NCBI RefSeq assembly: GCF_009828925.2
Contig: NZ_WUTY02000001.1
Coordinates: 3,626,492-3,690,491 of the forward strand
DNA from: Methylicorpusculum oleiharenae
Lineage (GTDB): Bacteria; Pseudomonadota; Gammaproteobacteria; Methylococcales; Methylomonadaceae
DNA length: 64,000 nucleotides
Reading direction: 5' to 3'
Positions 10,117 to 18,147 of the stretch are shown here, in pieces. The notes beneath the pieces were generated by a model. The model made no database searches. It was given only the letters and a program-made list of their open reading frames with translations, and was not told the DNA's origin. Every line of letters begins with the position of its first letter. Positions within the stretch are counted from its first letter, which is position 1. The translations under genes were made by a program, and so were the position numbers.

Positions 10117-10467
10117 TTAAAGTCCACCGCCAGCGATCCCAAATAATAGTTGGCTGCCTTTTCCTTTCTTTAGCTCATTATTTTGTTTCACGTTCTCCTT
10201 TCTTACTTCGTCTCTCTCTGCCGCGCTTGGTAAATTTACCGATAATGATTCCGCTCGAATGTTTTCCGGTTTATCAACAACATTATTATCTTCAGGCTTT
10301 TTTTCGGTATGCGAACTATTGGCAAATGTTTTTTCGCTGAGCAATCCTTGTGTAGCTAATTCTCGAAGAAAGGTCGCTCTACGTCTGCTTGGTTTATTGA
10401 CTAAATATCGATAAAGATCAGAATCGGCGCTTTTATCGATTACAATCTTGACTGTGATTTTTTCCAT
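10117..10467 (-). CDS. Small ParR-like partner of the actin-like ATPase
   Basis: 116-aa basic protein. The N-terminal half (ITVKIVIDKSADSDLYRYL, then KPSRRRATFLRELATQGLL) has the beta-strand plus two-helix outline of a ribbon-helix-helix DNA-binding domain. The C-terminal half is polar and low-complexity. It begins two bases after the stop of the actin-like gene, the arrangement of ParM-ParR (StbA-StbB) partition pairs, in which ParR binds the centromere and caps filaments. The pairing, rather than sequence similarity I can verify, drives this call. Confidence 0.55.
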   Translation of the reverse strand: MEKITVKIVIDKSADSDLYRYLVNKPSRRRATFLRELATQGLLSEKTFANSSHTEKKPEDNNVVDKPENIRAESLSVNLPSAAERDEVRKENVKQNNELKKGKGSQLLFGIAGGGL

Positions 10468-10469
10468 GA

Positions 10470-11468
10470 TTACGCCCCAATACTAGCTGCACGCTGTTTG
10501 CCGGCCAAATAGAAACCTTTGACGTTCGAATATATACTGCTATCAGGTACAATAATCTCTCTACCAAGAACCTTTTCAAAAATCCCTTGATAGCATTTTG
10601 CACCGCCGCCAACTAATAAAATCACATCGATGTCATCTAATGACCCAACGCTTCTAACGACCGATTGAATTGCTGTTGTGATGTGATCTTCCATTTTTGG
10701 AATCAAATGTGAGAAGTCATATTCAACACCTTGGATTCTGGTTTTGAATCCCTTTTGAATTCCGGCATCTACCATGCCAATATTTGAAAATGAATCTTTC
10801 CGATCAACTGCTATAAGCTGTGTTAGTTTCTCCAGTATTAGGGACATTCCACCTGGTGTGCTGCTGCTTCGCTCTTCATTCATTTTCAAACCACGGCAAG
10901 TTAACCAGTCCAATGTGTAATAGCCCACATCAAGCGTCAGCGACATAATTTCGTCGAGATTTCTATCGTCGTTATTATTCATAAAGAAATCGATAAACCC
11001 ACCGACAGGCTGAGGTATTACCCAAACGTCTTTTACCGTTACGCTTTTTCCGTTTTGATATTTATGGTTTCCCATTAATAACTCACGCATTCTTGCTTTG
11101 TCTTGTGCATAGTTATTGACGGGTAATCCAGATACCAGTAAATCAATATTTTCCTCGTTCATATAAGCCAACGCCCCTCTATACAGGGCAAGATATTGCG
11201 GCGTATCGATATAATTAGTTTGCAGGTGTGCAATTCGGTCGTCTCTGGCCGATAACGTGTCAATACTATCTTTACCTACCATGTAAATACTTTCCCCACT
11301 TTCGACTTCGATTAAATCCCTTTTTGTCATTACGCTCGCGCCCCGATCGATACCGGTATGAGCCTTTGCTATAGAAGGAAAATGGCTACACAGCATCTCT
11401 TCGTTATCTGTCTCACCGTGGCAAATCTTCACGTTGCCATAACCCACATCGACCGCCTTAACCTTCAT
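10470..11468 (-). CDS. Actin-like ATPase, PRTRC system protein D / ParM type
   Basis: 332-aa actin/Hsp70-fold ATPase. Phosphate-1 loop: VKAVDVGYGNVKICHG at the N-terminus. Phosphate-2: LTLDVGYYTLDWLTCRG. Adenosine loop: VILLVGGGAKCYQGIF. Further blocks YLALYRGALAYM, IDLLVSGLPVNN and NVKGFYLAG match what I know of PRTRC protein D, the actin-like member of the PRTRC cassette and a relative of ParM. It leads the minus-strand operon (actin-like, RHH, helicase, kfrA, integrase). It lies some 12 kb from the nearest other PRTRC gene (ThiF). An array of repeats lies just upstream. Confidence 0.85.
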   Translation of the reverse strand: MKVKAVDVGYGNVKICHGETDNEEMLCSHFPSIAKAHTGIDRGASVMTKRDLIEVESGESIYMVGKDSIDTLSARDDRIAHLQTNYIDTPQYLALYRGALAYMNEENIDLLVSGLPVNNYAQDKARMRELLMGNHKYQNGKSVTVKDVWVIPQPVGGFIDFFMNNNDDRNLDEIMSLTLDVGYYTLDWLTCRGLKMNEERSSSTPGGMSLILEKLTQLIAVDRKDSFSNIGMVDAGIQKGFKTRIQGVEYDFSHLIPKMEDHITTAIQSVVRSVGSLDDIDVILLVGGGAKCYQGIFEKVLGREIIVPDSSIYSNVKGFYLAGKQRAASIGA

Positions 11469-11510
11469 TTTGTATACCTCTGTTGATTTCTACTGTTCAT
11501 TAATCGCATT

Positions 11511-11750
11511 TAAGTGACTTGATGGCCTTTCGAATGCCGATGGGTACCATTAGGTCCCTTTAGGTGCTATAGCCTGCACGGTCTCCAGGTGCTTTCAGGT
11601 TGATTGGCAGGCCTTTACGTCTCGCCAAGTGCCTTTTGGTGCTCTCGCGGTCCGTGTGATTCGTAAGTCAAAAAGTCCTTGACGCCCCCTTGATGAACTC
11701 AAAAGCCTACCAAGTCATTTGAAAGCCCTTCAAGTCACTTGAGAGAACTT
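11511..11750. repeat. Degenerate short repeat array upstream of the actin-like gene (centromere or origin candidate)
   Basis: At least six occurrences of a motif close to A(A/G)GTssCTTg: TAAGTGACTT at 11511, AGGTCCCTTT near 11553, AGGTGCTTTC near 11588, AAGTGCCTTT near 11628, AAGTCATTTG near 11712 and AAGTCACTTG near 11732, with AAGTCC at 11674 as a weaker copy. Spacing is roughly 20-40 bp. Actin-type partition systems have direct-repeat centromeres just upstream of the ATPase gene, and iteron origins look similar. No Rep gene is visible. Confidence 0.55.
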
Positions 11751-11842
11751 TGCCAGAAGCAGAGGCGCTGCATCGGATCGAAAGAGATCGAAAAAGAGCG
11801 TCTTTTGATTTTGGATGGTGAGGGGCGTTGACAATGGATTGA

Positions 11843-12028
11843 ATGCCAGTGCAGAATGAAGATTCGTTGATGGGTTTACTGCAACAGGACGCACTAACCC
11901 GACAAGAACTGCGACGATCGCAGTATAAAAAGCTTCGAGATCACCCGGACAGCTACGGCGGCAAGGAAGTCACCGGGACTACGGTTTCAGCACAGGCTGA
12001 GCTAACTCTCCATTTTCTGGGAAACTAA
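11843..12028 (+). CDS. Possible 61-aa protein, unrecognised
   Basis: Short polar reading frame (LLQQDALTRQELRRSQYKK is typical of it) with no clear ribosome-binding site upstream of the ATG and no recognisable domain. It lies in the divergent region between the leftward maintenance operon and the rightward recombinase operon. It could be a chance frame or a gene remnant. Confidence 0.25.
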   Translation: MPVQNEDSLMGLLQQDALTRQELRRSQYKKLRDHPDSYGGKEVTGTTVSAQAELTLHFLGN

Positions 12029-12765
12029 TCCAGAAAATCATCGCACCCAAGTTGTGCCCTTTGTCCGCCGCTGGGCGGTCAATCATCCGGCAAAAATGCC
12101 TTTTTCTGTAATACAGGACCCGCAAATGATCGATCCGTAAGACGGCAATTTCACGGGCATTTCCCTCTGGTTCCGGGTTGACGAGATCAAGACGTACTCG
12201 CAGACGTAACCACTAAAACCATCTAAAGCCGGTCAAAATTTTTTTACCCCCGGTCTTTTTTTTAAAACATAGACACTTTAGTCTTAGTCAAAACCGCGCC
12301 TGAGTTTCTTTCAAGAACAATGGCTTATACACTCCAACACTTCCAATTCTCAATAGGAAAAGTTGGGGTTGCTTTCAAAATTCACGTTGAAATCGTTCAG
12401 AACCAGGCAGCGCCTGTCCATAGAAAGTGTATGGCCAGCCCGAATGACACCCACCTGCTAGGCGTTTTTTCATCAAATATTTCGCCACGCGCGGCGGAGA
12501 AGAAGTAGCGCATTGACGTTCGTTTTTTCTACACCCTGCTGGGAGGCCAGTCCCAAGCACCTTATGCTCACCGTCGAGAGAAGTGTGTCCGTAGAAAAAG
12601 AGGCGTTGGGGATTCCTGTTGGAATTCCCACTGGAGCCGGTTATGCCTGCTCTCGACATTAAAGATATTTAGGACGACCCGGCTCCACCCCAGAGCGGCC
12701 AATGGCTGTTCCGGCGTGGGGCTGAATAACAACAATTTGATGTATTGATTTTCCAAGAGGATTCC
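12029..12765. other. Non-coding stretch between maintenance and recombinase operons
   Basis: I see no gene here that I can support. Small structures: an ATTTTCTGG/CCAGAAAAT inverted repeat at 12012-12038, a CCGCC-N4-GGCGG hairpin near 12065-12078 without a T-run, and a T-rich stretch near 12240-12265. It may hold the promoter of the downstream recombinase operon. Confidence 0.4.
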
Positions 12766-12897
12766 ATGACCGAACATCTGACACCGTATAGTCTAAAAGA
12801 CGCTCTTAATTCTCGTTGCCTTTGTAGTAAATGGAGGAACAGCAAAAGGCAGATCATGGCGTCTTTTGTTGATGAACATGGCCTTGTGAAGCCATAA
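12766..12897 (+). CDS. 43-aa leader protein of the recombinase operon
   Basis: ATG at 12766 is preceded by AAGAGG with five bases of spacing, one of the best ribosome-binding sites in the window. The 43-aa product (begins MTEHLTPYSLKDALNSRCLC) is polar and basic with two cysteines. Its TAA stop is followed one base later by the ATG of the first recombinase-like gene, so the two are probably translationally coupled. No family recognised. Confidence 0.55.
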   Translation: MTEHLTPYSLKDALNSRCLCSKWRNSKRQIMASFVDEHGLVKP

Positions 12898-12898
12898 C

Positions 12899-13846
12899 AT
12901 GGACAAAACACTTCTGCGTCATAAAACCCGCCTTCATTCGCTGTTCAAGAACGGCGAAACTGAAATCACGCGTGGCTGTTCAGAAGATACCAAAGCACAA
13001 AAACGGCTTATTAACCAATGGCTGAATTTTTGTACTTGGTCGATAACCAAGGACGGTAACCAGCTCGAAGATATCAAGTTAGTAACGCGCGAACATATTA
13101 TCCGTTACGGACAATATCTGAAATCTGAATTCGACAACGGAAGATTTGCGAGTACCTCCAGTGCAGTGAGTTACATATCGGGCATAAATAACGTGATGAA
13201 ATTGATTCACGATGATTGGAAAAAGGTAAGCCCTATTCAAGATTGCGGTTTGGAGCCTTTTTCTCATATTCCGAACAATAAACCGGAATTAGACAAAAAT
13301 GGTTTGCCGGATATTGAAAGCTTGGCAGGCCATTTACTCGATCTCCAAATTTCACTTGGCGTCGTTATTCGAGAAGCCCTGAGCCTGGATTTAAAAGAAG
13401 CGCTTATTGAGGGACGTTCGACAGGATTTGTAACGATAAACAACTTTCAAAATGGTTTAAGGAGAAAAGTTCCTTGTCGCTCATCTGCCATTAAAGCCAT
13501 TGGAAAAGGAATTACCGCACGGCGATTACAAAAACTATTGCCGAAAAAATGGGAGTTTGATGATTTTTTAGCGGCTCATAACAAGCTTGCATCAAGAAAA
13601 GGCTATTCCACCAATACCGCCCGAGGCATTTACGTTCGCGACCGGTACCAGGAATTGACCGTTGTGGAACCGCCGATTATTTCTGGCCTCAACCAAGCTG
13701 AACACTGGAAAAAACTCGCTCAGTATTCCAATAAGACATTATCGGAAGCCAAAGGCCTCGACAAAAACATTCGTCATGTCATTGCCAGAGAAATCGGTGT
13801 GCTTGGTATTGAATTTCTCAAAGATTATCTGGATAAAAAACCATGA
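12899..13846 (+). CDS. Integrase_1-type recombinase paralogue, probably catalytically inactive
   Basis: 315-aa protein alignable by eye along its length with the next gene: an N-terminal SAM-like core-binding domain (residues ~30-120) and a C-terminal Integrase_1-like domain. Compared with its neighbour the catalytic signature is lost: the Arg box GLRFKES is GVVIREA, the H-x-x-R box HPERHAFAQKRY reads NTARGIYVRDRY, and LGHSRVEI reads GVLGIEFL. A Tyr remains near the C-terminus (DYLDKK). It may act as an architectural or regulatory partner. Its stop overlaps the next start as ATGA. Confidence 0.7.
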   Translation: MDKTLLRHKTRLHSLFKNGETEITRGCSEDTKAQKRLINQWLNFCTWSITKDGNQLEDIKLVTREHIIRYGQYLKSEFDNGRFASTSSAVSYISGINNVMKLIHDDWKKVSPIQDCGLEPFSHIPNNKPELDKNGLPDIESLAGHLLDLQISLGVVIREALSLDLKEALIEGRSTGFVTINNFQNGLRRKVPCRSSAIKAIGKGITARRLQKLLPKKWEFDDFLAAHNKLASRKGYSTNTARGIYVRDRYQELTVVEPPIISGLNQAEHWKKLAQYSNKTLSEAKGLDKNIRHVIAREIGVLGIEFLKDYLDKKP

Positions 13847-14781
13847 GCCGAAACTATGAAATTGGCAGCCGGGACATGTTTACCGCTGGGAAAATGCTAT
13901 TGAAAAACCGCTCACCCAACGGCTTTAAAACCAAGGCGGATTACAGTGACCGTTGGCGGTTATTCTGCATGTACGCCGAAGAAAATGGGGTTAAAAGAAT
14001 GGTGGATGTCACGCCGGCATTCGTGATTAGCTATGGCCAGCATCTGCAAAAGCAATTGGAAGCCGGCCTGTATTCCAGCGCATCTGCGCCAAAGAATTAC
14101 CTGTCGGCCGTGAATTGCGTCATGCGCCTAGCAACCGGAGGACAATGGAAAACGGTTCGCCCAAGCAAAGATTGTGGCATCGAACGCAGAAAATACATTC
14201 CCAAGGAATCCAAGGCACTGCCTGAAACCAGGCATCACGAGGTACAGCAAGCGATCGATGACCGACTGTCCCGGATCATGGATCTGCAACGCACATTGGG
14301 TTTGCGTTTCAAAGAAAGCTGCCTTTTCGATGCTAAAACCGCTTTGAAACAACTCGATAAATTTGGCTTCATCACTATTCAGACTGGTACCAAGGGAGGA
14401 AGGCCAAGGCGCTTGCCCAGCGACGACGAAATGCGCAAAGTGATCCAGGTGGCCGCAGAAATCCAAAGCGGAAAATCAATGATTCCCAAGGAAATGACCT
14501 ACATCAAATTCCGCCAGGAATGCTACCAGCAGGCAAAGGCGAATGAAATTTCCTTCCATCCGGAACGCCATGCCTTCGCGCAAAAGCGTTACCGCGAGTT
14601 GGTCAATGCGCCGTGTCCACTTGAGGCTGGATGGGAGCACAAAGGCCGGATAGAAAAACTGGCCGAATACCTGTCAACTTCCGTAGAAGAAGCCAAGGAC
14701 ATTGACCGCAGAGCACGCCTCAAAATCTCAATGGAATTAGGTCATTCTCGCGTGGAGATCAGCAATGCGTACCTGGGCTAA
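13843..14781 (+). CDS. Integrase_1-type tyrosine recombinase
   Basis: 312-aa protein of the Integrase_1 (PF12835-like) group. It has an N-terminal core-binding domain and a C-terminal catalytic domain with Arg in QRTLGLRFKESCLFD, His-x-x-Arg in FHPERHAFAQKRYREL, LGH in MELGHSRVEISNAYLG and a Tyr nucleophile four residues from the end. All core residues are present, unlike its upstream paralogue. It overlaps the previous gene by 4 bp and the next by 17 bp, so the three are one transcriptional and translational unit. Confidence 0.82.
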   Translation: MSRNYEIGSRDMFTAGKMLLKNRSPNGFKTKADYSDRWRLFCMYAEENGVKRMVDVTPAFVISYGQHLQKQLEAGLYSSASAPKNYLSAVNCVMRLATGGQWKTVRPSKDCGIERRKYIPKESKALPETRHHEVQQAIDDRLSRIMDLQRTLGLRFKESCLFDAKTALKQLDKFGFITIQTGTKGGRPRRLPSDDEMRKVIQVAAEIQSGKSMIPKEMTYIKFRQECYQQAKANEISFHPERHAFAQKRYRELVNAPCPLEAGWEHKGRIEKLAEYLSTSVEEAKDIDRRARLKISMELGHSRVEISNAYLG

Positions 14782-15307
14782 GAAACTCGAATCCTACACC
14801 CATGACTACGTGCGCCGGGGTGGAAAACAAAACCGCCGCAAGCAGGTATCCTTGATCGTGAATTTCCTGGAATTTACCGACGCCCAGGAAGGATTGACCT
14901 CGCTGCACCGCTTGGGCAAACGGCATGTCATCAACTTCTGGAAAACTCATCGAGATATGCCGGAGAAATCGGCTTACGATTACTGGTTAGGGTTGTGTCA
15001 GCTCTGGAGTTGGCTTGGTAAACCAGAGAAACCTCCACGGCCGCATAAGATGGACGCATATTCTGATGATCCGGAAGCTAATGAAGATCAACCTAATGTT
15101 GTTTTATGCTTTACCGAATTTTCCGCTGCCATCAAGACAGCCCGTGAGACGAAAGGTATGCCGATCCTCAAGCTTGCAAACTTGTCGGGTTGCGATTCCA
15201 CGATCCTCAATGAAATCGAAGCCGGTCAATATGGCGCTGCCACCATTTCAGACATCCAGAATCTATTGAAGATTTTAAGCGTCAATCTGACCCTGGCAAG
15301 GACATAA
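14765..15307 (+). CDS. Recombinase N-domain-like protein with C-terminal XRE helix-turn-helix
   Basis: 180-aa protein. The first ~85 residues (KQNRRKQVSLIVNFLEFTDA, then YDYWLGLCQLWSWLG) resemble the SAM-like core-binding domain of tyrosine recombinases. After an acidic linker the last ~70 residues form an XRE/Cro-type helix-turn-helix (SAAIKTARETKGMPILKLAN, then CDSTILNEIEAGQ). No catalytic recombinase domain follows. Overlap with the active recombinase gene by 17 bp suggests an accessory or directionality/repressor role; that is inference. Confidence 0.65.
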   Translation: MRTWAKKLESYTHDYVRRGGKQNRRKQVSLIVNFLEFTDAQEGLTSLHRLGKRHVINFWKTHRDMPEKSAYDYWLGLCQLWSWLGKPEKPPRPHKMDAYSDDPEANEDQPNVVLCFTEFSAAIKTARETKGMPILKLANLSGCDSTILNEIEAGQYGAATISDIQNLLKILSVNLTLART

Positions 15308-15348
15308 GCTTCTGAAGACTTAGCGCCGTGCCTTTTCGTTTATTTCAT

Positions 15349-15377
15349 TTGTTTCGTTTATTTCGTTTGTGTATAAT
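15349..15377 (+). promoter_or_regulatory. Promoter of the HTH/PIN toxin-antitoxin operon
   Basis: TTGTTT at 15349-15354, 17 bp, TATAAT at 15372-15377. The -35 side lies inside an imperfect direct repeat of TTTCGTTTATTTC units (15333-15370), a likely autoregulatory operator. The leader to the antitoxin start is about 140 bp. Confidence 0.6.
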
Positions 15378-15522
15378 GTGCCTGTGACTTTTTTACAAAC
15401 GAACTATTGAAATTTAAGCTAATTGCCAATCACTAAAATCATACACAACGAAAAGAAACTGAAAAAATTACGACATCTAACTAAATACTGATAAGCACAA
15501 ACTGACAATACTAGAGAAAACA

Positions 15523-15981
15523 ATGAACACTAAAGAAAGTCCAGGTCTTCCAACGGAAGCCGAGGTTTCGTTAGCAAAGGAAAGCAGCCGGTTGCTCTCC
15601 TTGTACTTGAGCACCAAAGAAGAATCACAATCGATCAGAGTCATTGATCAAGCAGGTGAACATGAAGCGGTCAGAATTCCCACCGCCGCATTTCGCTTGT
15701 TGATCGATGTGTTGTCCGAAATGGCTCAAGGTAATGCAGTCAGTATGATTCCTGTGCATGCGGAACTCACAACACAAGAGGCGGCTGACATGCTCAATAT
15801 TTCCCGTCCGCATCTGATCAAATTGCTCGACAGCGGCGTGATTCCTTTTCACAAAGTAGGCACCCATCGTCGTGTGCGTTATCTCCATTTGGTAGATTAC
15901 AAAGCGAAGGTCGATTCGGAACGATTAGCAGCGTTGGAAGAACTGTCAGCCCAGGCACAAGAACTAAATATGGGCTATTAA
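15523..15981 (+). CDS. Antitoxin with excisionase/MerR-type helix-turn-helix
   Basis: 152-aa protein. Residues ~85-135 are an excisionase-family helix-turn-helix (LTTQEAADMLNISRPHLIKL, then GVIPFHKVGTHRRVRYLHL). This is the type of DNA-binding antitoxin found upstream of PIN_3-domain toxins. Three bases separate its stop from the toxin start. It probably represses the promoter at 15349-15377 and neutralises the downstream PIN RNase. Confidence 0.8.
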   Translation: MNTKESPGLPTEAEVSLAKESSRLLSLYLSTKEESQSIRVIDQAGEHEAVRIPTAAFRLLIDVLSEMAQGNAVSMIPVHAELTTQEAADMLNISRPHLIKLLDSGVIPFHKVGTHRRVRYLHLVDYKAKVDSERLAALEELSAQAQELNMGY

Positions 15982-15984
15982 TTA

Positions 15985-16554
15985 ATGACAAGCTTTTCCG
16001 TAGTCTACGACGCATGTGTGTTGTATCCGGCACCCTTGCGCGATTTACTGATGCACCTTTCTCTGACCGATCTATACCGAGCAAAATGGACGGCGGAAAT
16101 CCACGAAGAATGGATACGAAACGTCTTGACCGTTCGTCAGGATTTGACACGCGAGCAACTTGAACGAACACGAAAACTGATGGATACCAGTGCCCGTGAT
16201 TGTCTGGTAACCGGCTACGAATTTCTGATCCCAACTCTGACCTTGCCAGACCAAAATGATCGGCATGTGCTCGCTGCTGCAATACGCAGTCAGTCGAGTG
16301 TTATTTTAACTTTCAACCTGAAGGATTTTCCGGAAACGGAACTCGAAAAATACGATGTTGAGGCGCAACATCCGGATGAATTCATTTCAGATCTGATCGA
16401 CTTGAATGCGGCTAGGGTATTGGCGGCTATTGCCAAACACAGACAATCCCTAAAACACCCACCAAAAACGAGCAAAGAATATTTGGATACCCTGTTGCAA
16501 CAAGGGCTGCCCGAAACTGTTAGCCAGTTACGGCAATGGGAATTATCTTTTTAA
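15985..16554 (+). CDS. PIN-domain toxin (VapC-like, PIN_3)
   Basis: 189-aa PIN-domain RNase. Acidic active-site candidates: Asp in VVYDACVLYP at the N-terminus, Glu in TAEIHEEWIRNV, Asp in LPDQNDRHVLAAAI and Asp in ILTFNLKDFP. About 50 extra C-terminal residues exceed a minimal VapC. It is partnered with the helix-turn-helix protein directly upstream (gap 3 bp). PIN toxins cleave tRNA or rRNA; the target here cannot be read from sequence. Confidence 0.82.
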   Translation: MTSFSVVYDACVLYPAPLRDLLMHLSLTDLYRAKWTAEIHEEWIRNVLTVRQDLTREQLERTRKLMDTSARDCLVTGYEFLIPTLTLPDQNDRHVLAAAIRSQSSVILTFNLKDFPETELEKYDVEAQHPDEFISDLIDLNAARVLAAIAKHRQSLKHPPKTSKEYLDTLLQQGLPETVSQLRQWELSF

Positions 16555-16630
16555 GCTCCAGCAAATGCTCCACAAAGTCAGCAGAGATTTTTCAGGATGA
16601 GTAGCTATTAAATCAAAGATTTCATTTACA

Positions 16631-16653
16631 CACGGGCGGCATTGCCACCCGTG
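16631..16653. terminator. Hairpin between convergent genes (putative bidirectional terminator)
   Basis: CACGGGCGGC-ATT-GCCACCCGTG forms a 10-bp stem with one mismatch and a 3-nt loop, located between the convergent PIN toxin and Sel1-repeat genes. Flanks are AT-rich but there is no long T-run, so termination efficiency is uncertain. Confidence 0.55.
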
Positions 16654-16675
16654 CTTTAATAAATGAACGTTTCAA

Positions 16676-17821
16676 TTATTGAATCGCTTCGAATAATTCC
16701 TGAGCTTTTTTACGAGCTTTAACATCGTCTTCTTGACCAAGGGATTCAAGCCTGACTCCCTCTCTGCCATCAACATACATTGGGCCACCGACATCATCGT
16801 CGTAATCCGATCCATCTTCATGAATAGCATAAAAATTATCTTTAGTCAGATCGGTACCTAACAACTCTGCGAGATAAATCCATGTCCAACAACGCTGCAA
16901 GTTACCCTGGTCAAATTCTTCGATGAGTCTTAGCATTGCTTCCGTTTCACCATTTTCAGCCGCAACGGTTAACCAGGAATGGACATCCTGATAACGATCT
17001 AATTTTTCGGCTATTTCTGCTACTTTTAGCGGATCATGATCAAGCCCACTTCTGGATTGTTCAAAAAATGTGGGATCATCGAAAAAATCTGCCAAATCAA
17101 TCAAAGCAAGCTCATTTCCTAAGCGTCCCGCCTCACGGAGATGGTGCTCGTACTTTTGATCCTTCGCAACGGTGAATGCATACTGTTCAGCCCATTCTTT
17201 CTCCACTCCTGTTAATACACGGCCACTTTTTTCTTGGTTATACCAATAATCAAACCCTGGTGACCGTTCGTCTGCGTCTACGGGGGAGTGGATCAAAGCT
17301 AAAGCATAATGGGCACTGGCGTTCCCTCTTGTAGCAGCATCTTCAAGGGTTTTCAGTAATTCTTGTGAAATCAAGTCTTGAGGTTCGTCATGGAATGGAA
17401 GCCAATCCTTGTCGACCCATTGCTCCAGATTTTCGTCTTCACTTTCGTCAATATCTTCTTCCTGCCAATCAGAATAACCTCGATATGATAATTGCTGCCT
17501 TAGCTTCAATATCAAATCGGAAAGCAACAAAATATTGATCCGCTTTTGTTCTATTAAAATTGGAAATTGAGTGGCAATGAAATCGGCCACGGCAGTTGGG
17601 TATCCAAGATCCAAGCAACGCTTATGTAGAGACTTCGATTGCTGGATACAAGAATGTACTTGATCCCCTGGTAACAAAATAGATTGAGAATTCAGCACCG
17701 CAAAGGAGTTATAGCCAAATGCGGTAGCTAAAAGTTCGTAGATATGAGTCCTTTTGAAAGGGGCGGCAATATGAGTCTGGCAATATTGATGTGTATCGAA
17801 GACAAATGTTTTGATAGTCAT
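16676..17821 (-). CDS. Sel1-like repeat protein
   Basis: 381-aa acidic protein with at least three Sel1/TPR-like units: AATRGNASAHYALALIHSP, AGRLGNELALIDLADFF and AAENGETEAMLRLIEEF, in the second half. The N-terminal ~100 residues contain a segment like those in proteins of unknown function that precede Sel1 repeats (THIYELLATAFGYNSFAVLN). The ATG at 17821 has GAGGA nine bases upstream and is preferred to the in-frame start 14 codons earlier. Sel1 repeats mediate protein-protein contacts; the partner is unknown. It is monocistronic, between two oppositely oriented accessory modules. Confidence 0.6.
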   Translation of the reverse strand: MTIKTFVFDTHQYCQTHIAAPFKRTHIYELLATAFGYNSFAVLNSQSILLPGDQVHSCIQQSKSLHKRCLDLGYPTAVADFIATQFPILIEQKRINILLLSDLILKLRQQLSYRGYSDWQEEDIDESEDENLEQWVDKDWLPFHDEPQDLISQELLKTLEDAATRGNASAHYALALIHSPVDADERSPGFDYWYNQEKSGRVLTGVEKEWAEQYAFTVAKDQKYEHHLREAGRLGNELALIDLADFFDDPTFFEQSRSGLDHDPLKVAEIAEKLDRYQDVHSWLTVAAENGETEAMLRLIEEFDQGNLQRCWTWIYLAELLGTDLTKDNFYAIHEDGSDYDDDVGGPMYVDGREGVRLESLGQEDDVKARKKAQELFEAIQ

Positions 17822-18147
17822 AAATAATTTCCTCAACACTTCATCGTTCTGGGATGAATGCACACGTTTAACGTCCCAACGACGAAGCCGTTTAAGAAAA
17901 TTGAATCAATGACAATTTTAGATAAACCTTTTTTTACTCGTGTGCAAGTAAGGCGGGCGCCAGAGATTATTCTAGTCGTTTGATTAAAGCCAGTCAAAAA
18001 AATGAAAGGCAAATTCCGCGCTAAGGAGCAATTTTCATGAAACCAACGCCCTTGTAACGAAAGACGCTCAAAAATCACGCCTTTCGTTGTGACCTCACAT
18101 GTTGTTTTTCATTAGGATCATCCATTTCAAGGGAGGCCGAATAATTC

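Noticed and set aside
12012-12038. 9-bp inverted repeat ATTTTCTGG/CCAGAAAAT as an att site or terminator
   Set aside because: No second copy in the window and no T-run; kept only as a note.
12065-12078. Hairpin CCGCC/GGCGG as a terminator
   Set aside because: Stem of five base pairs and no T-run on either side.
12899-15307. A classical RIT (recombinase in trio) element
   Set aside because: Only one of the three proteins has a full catalytic set, and the third has no catalytic domain.
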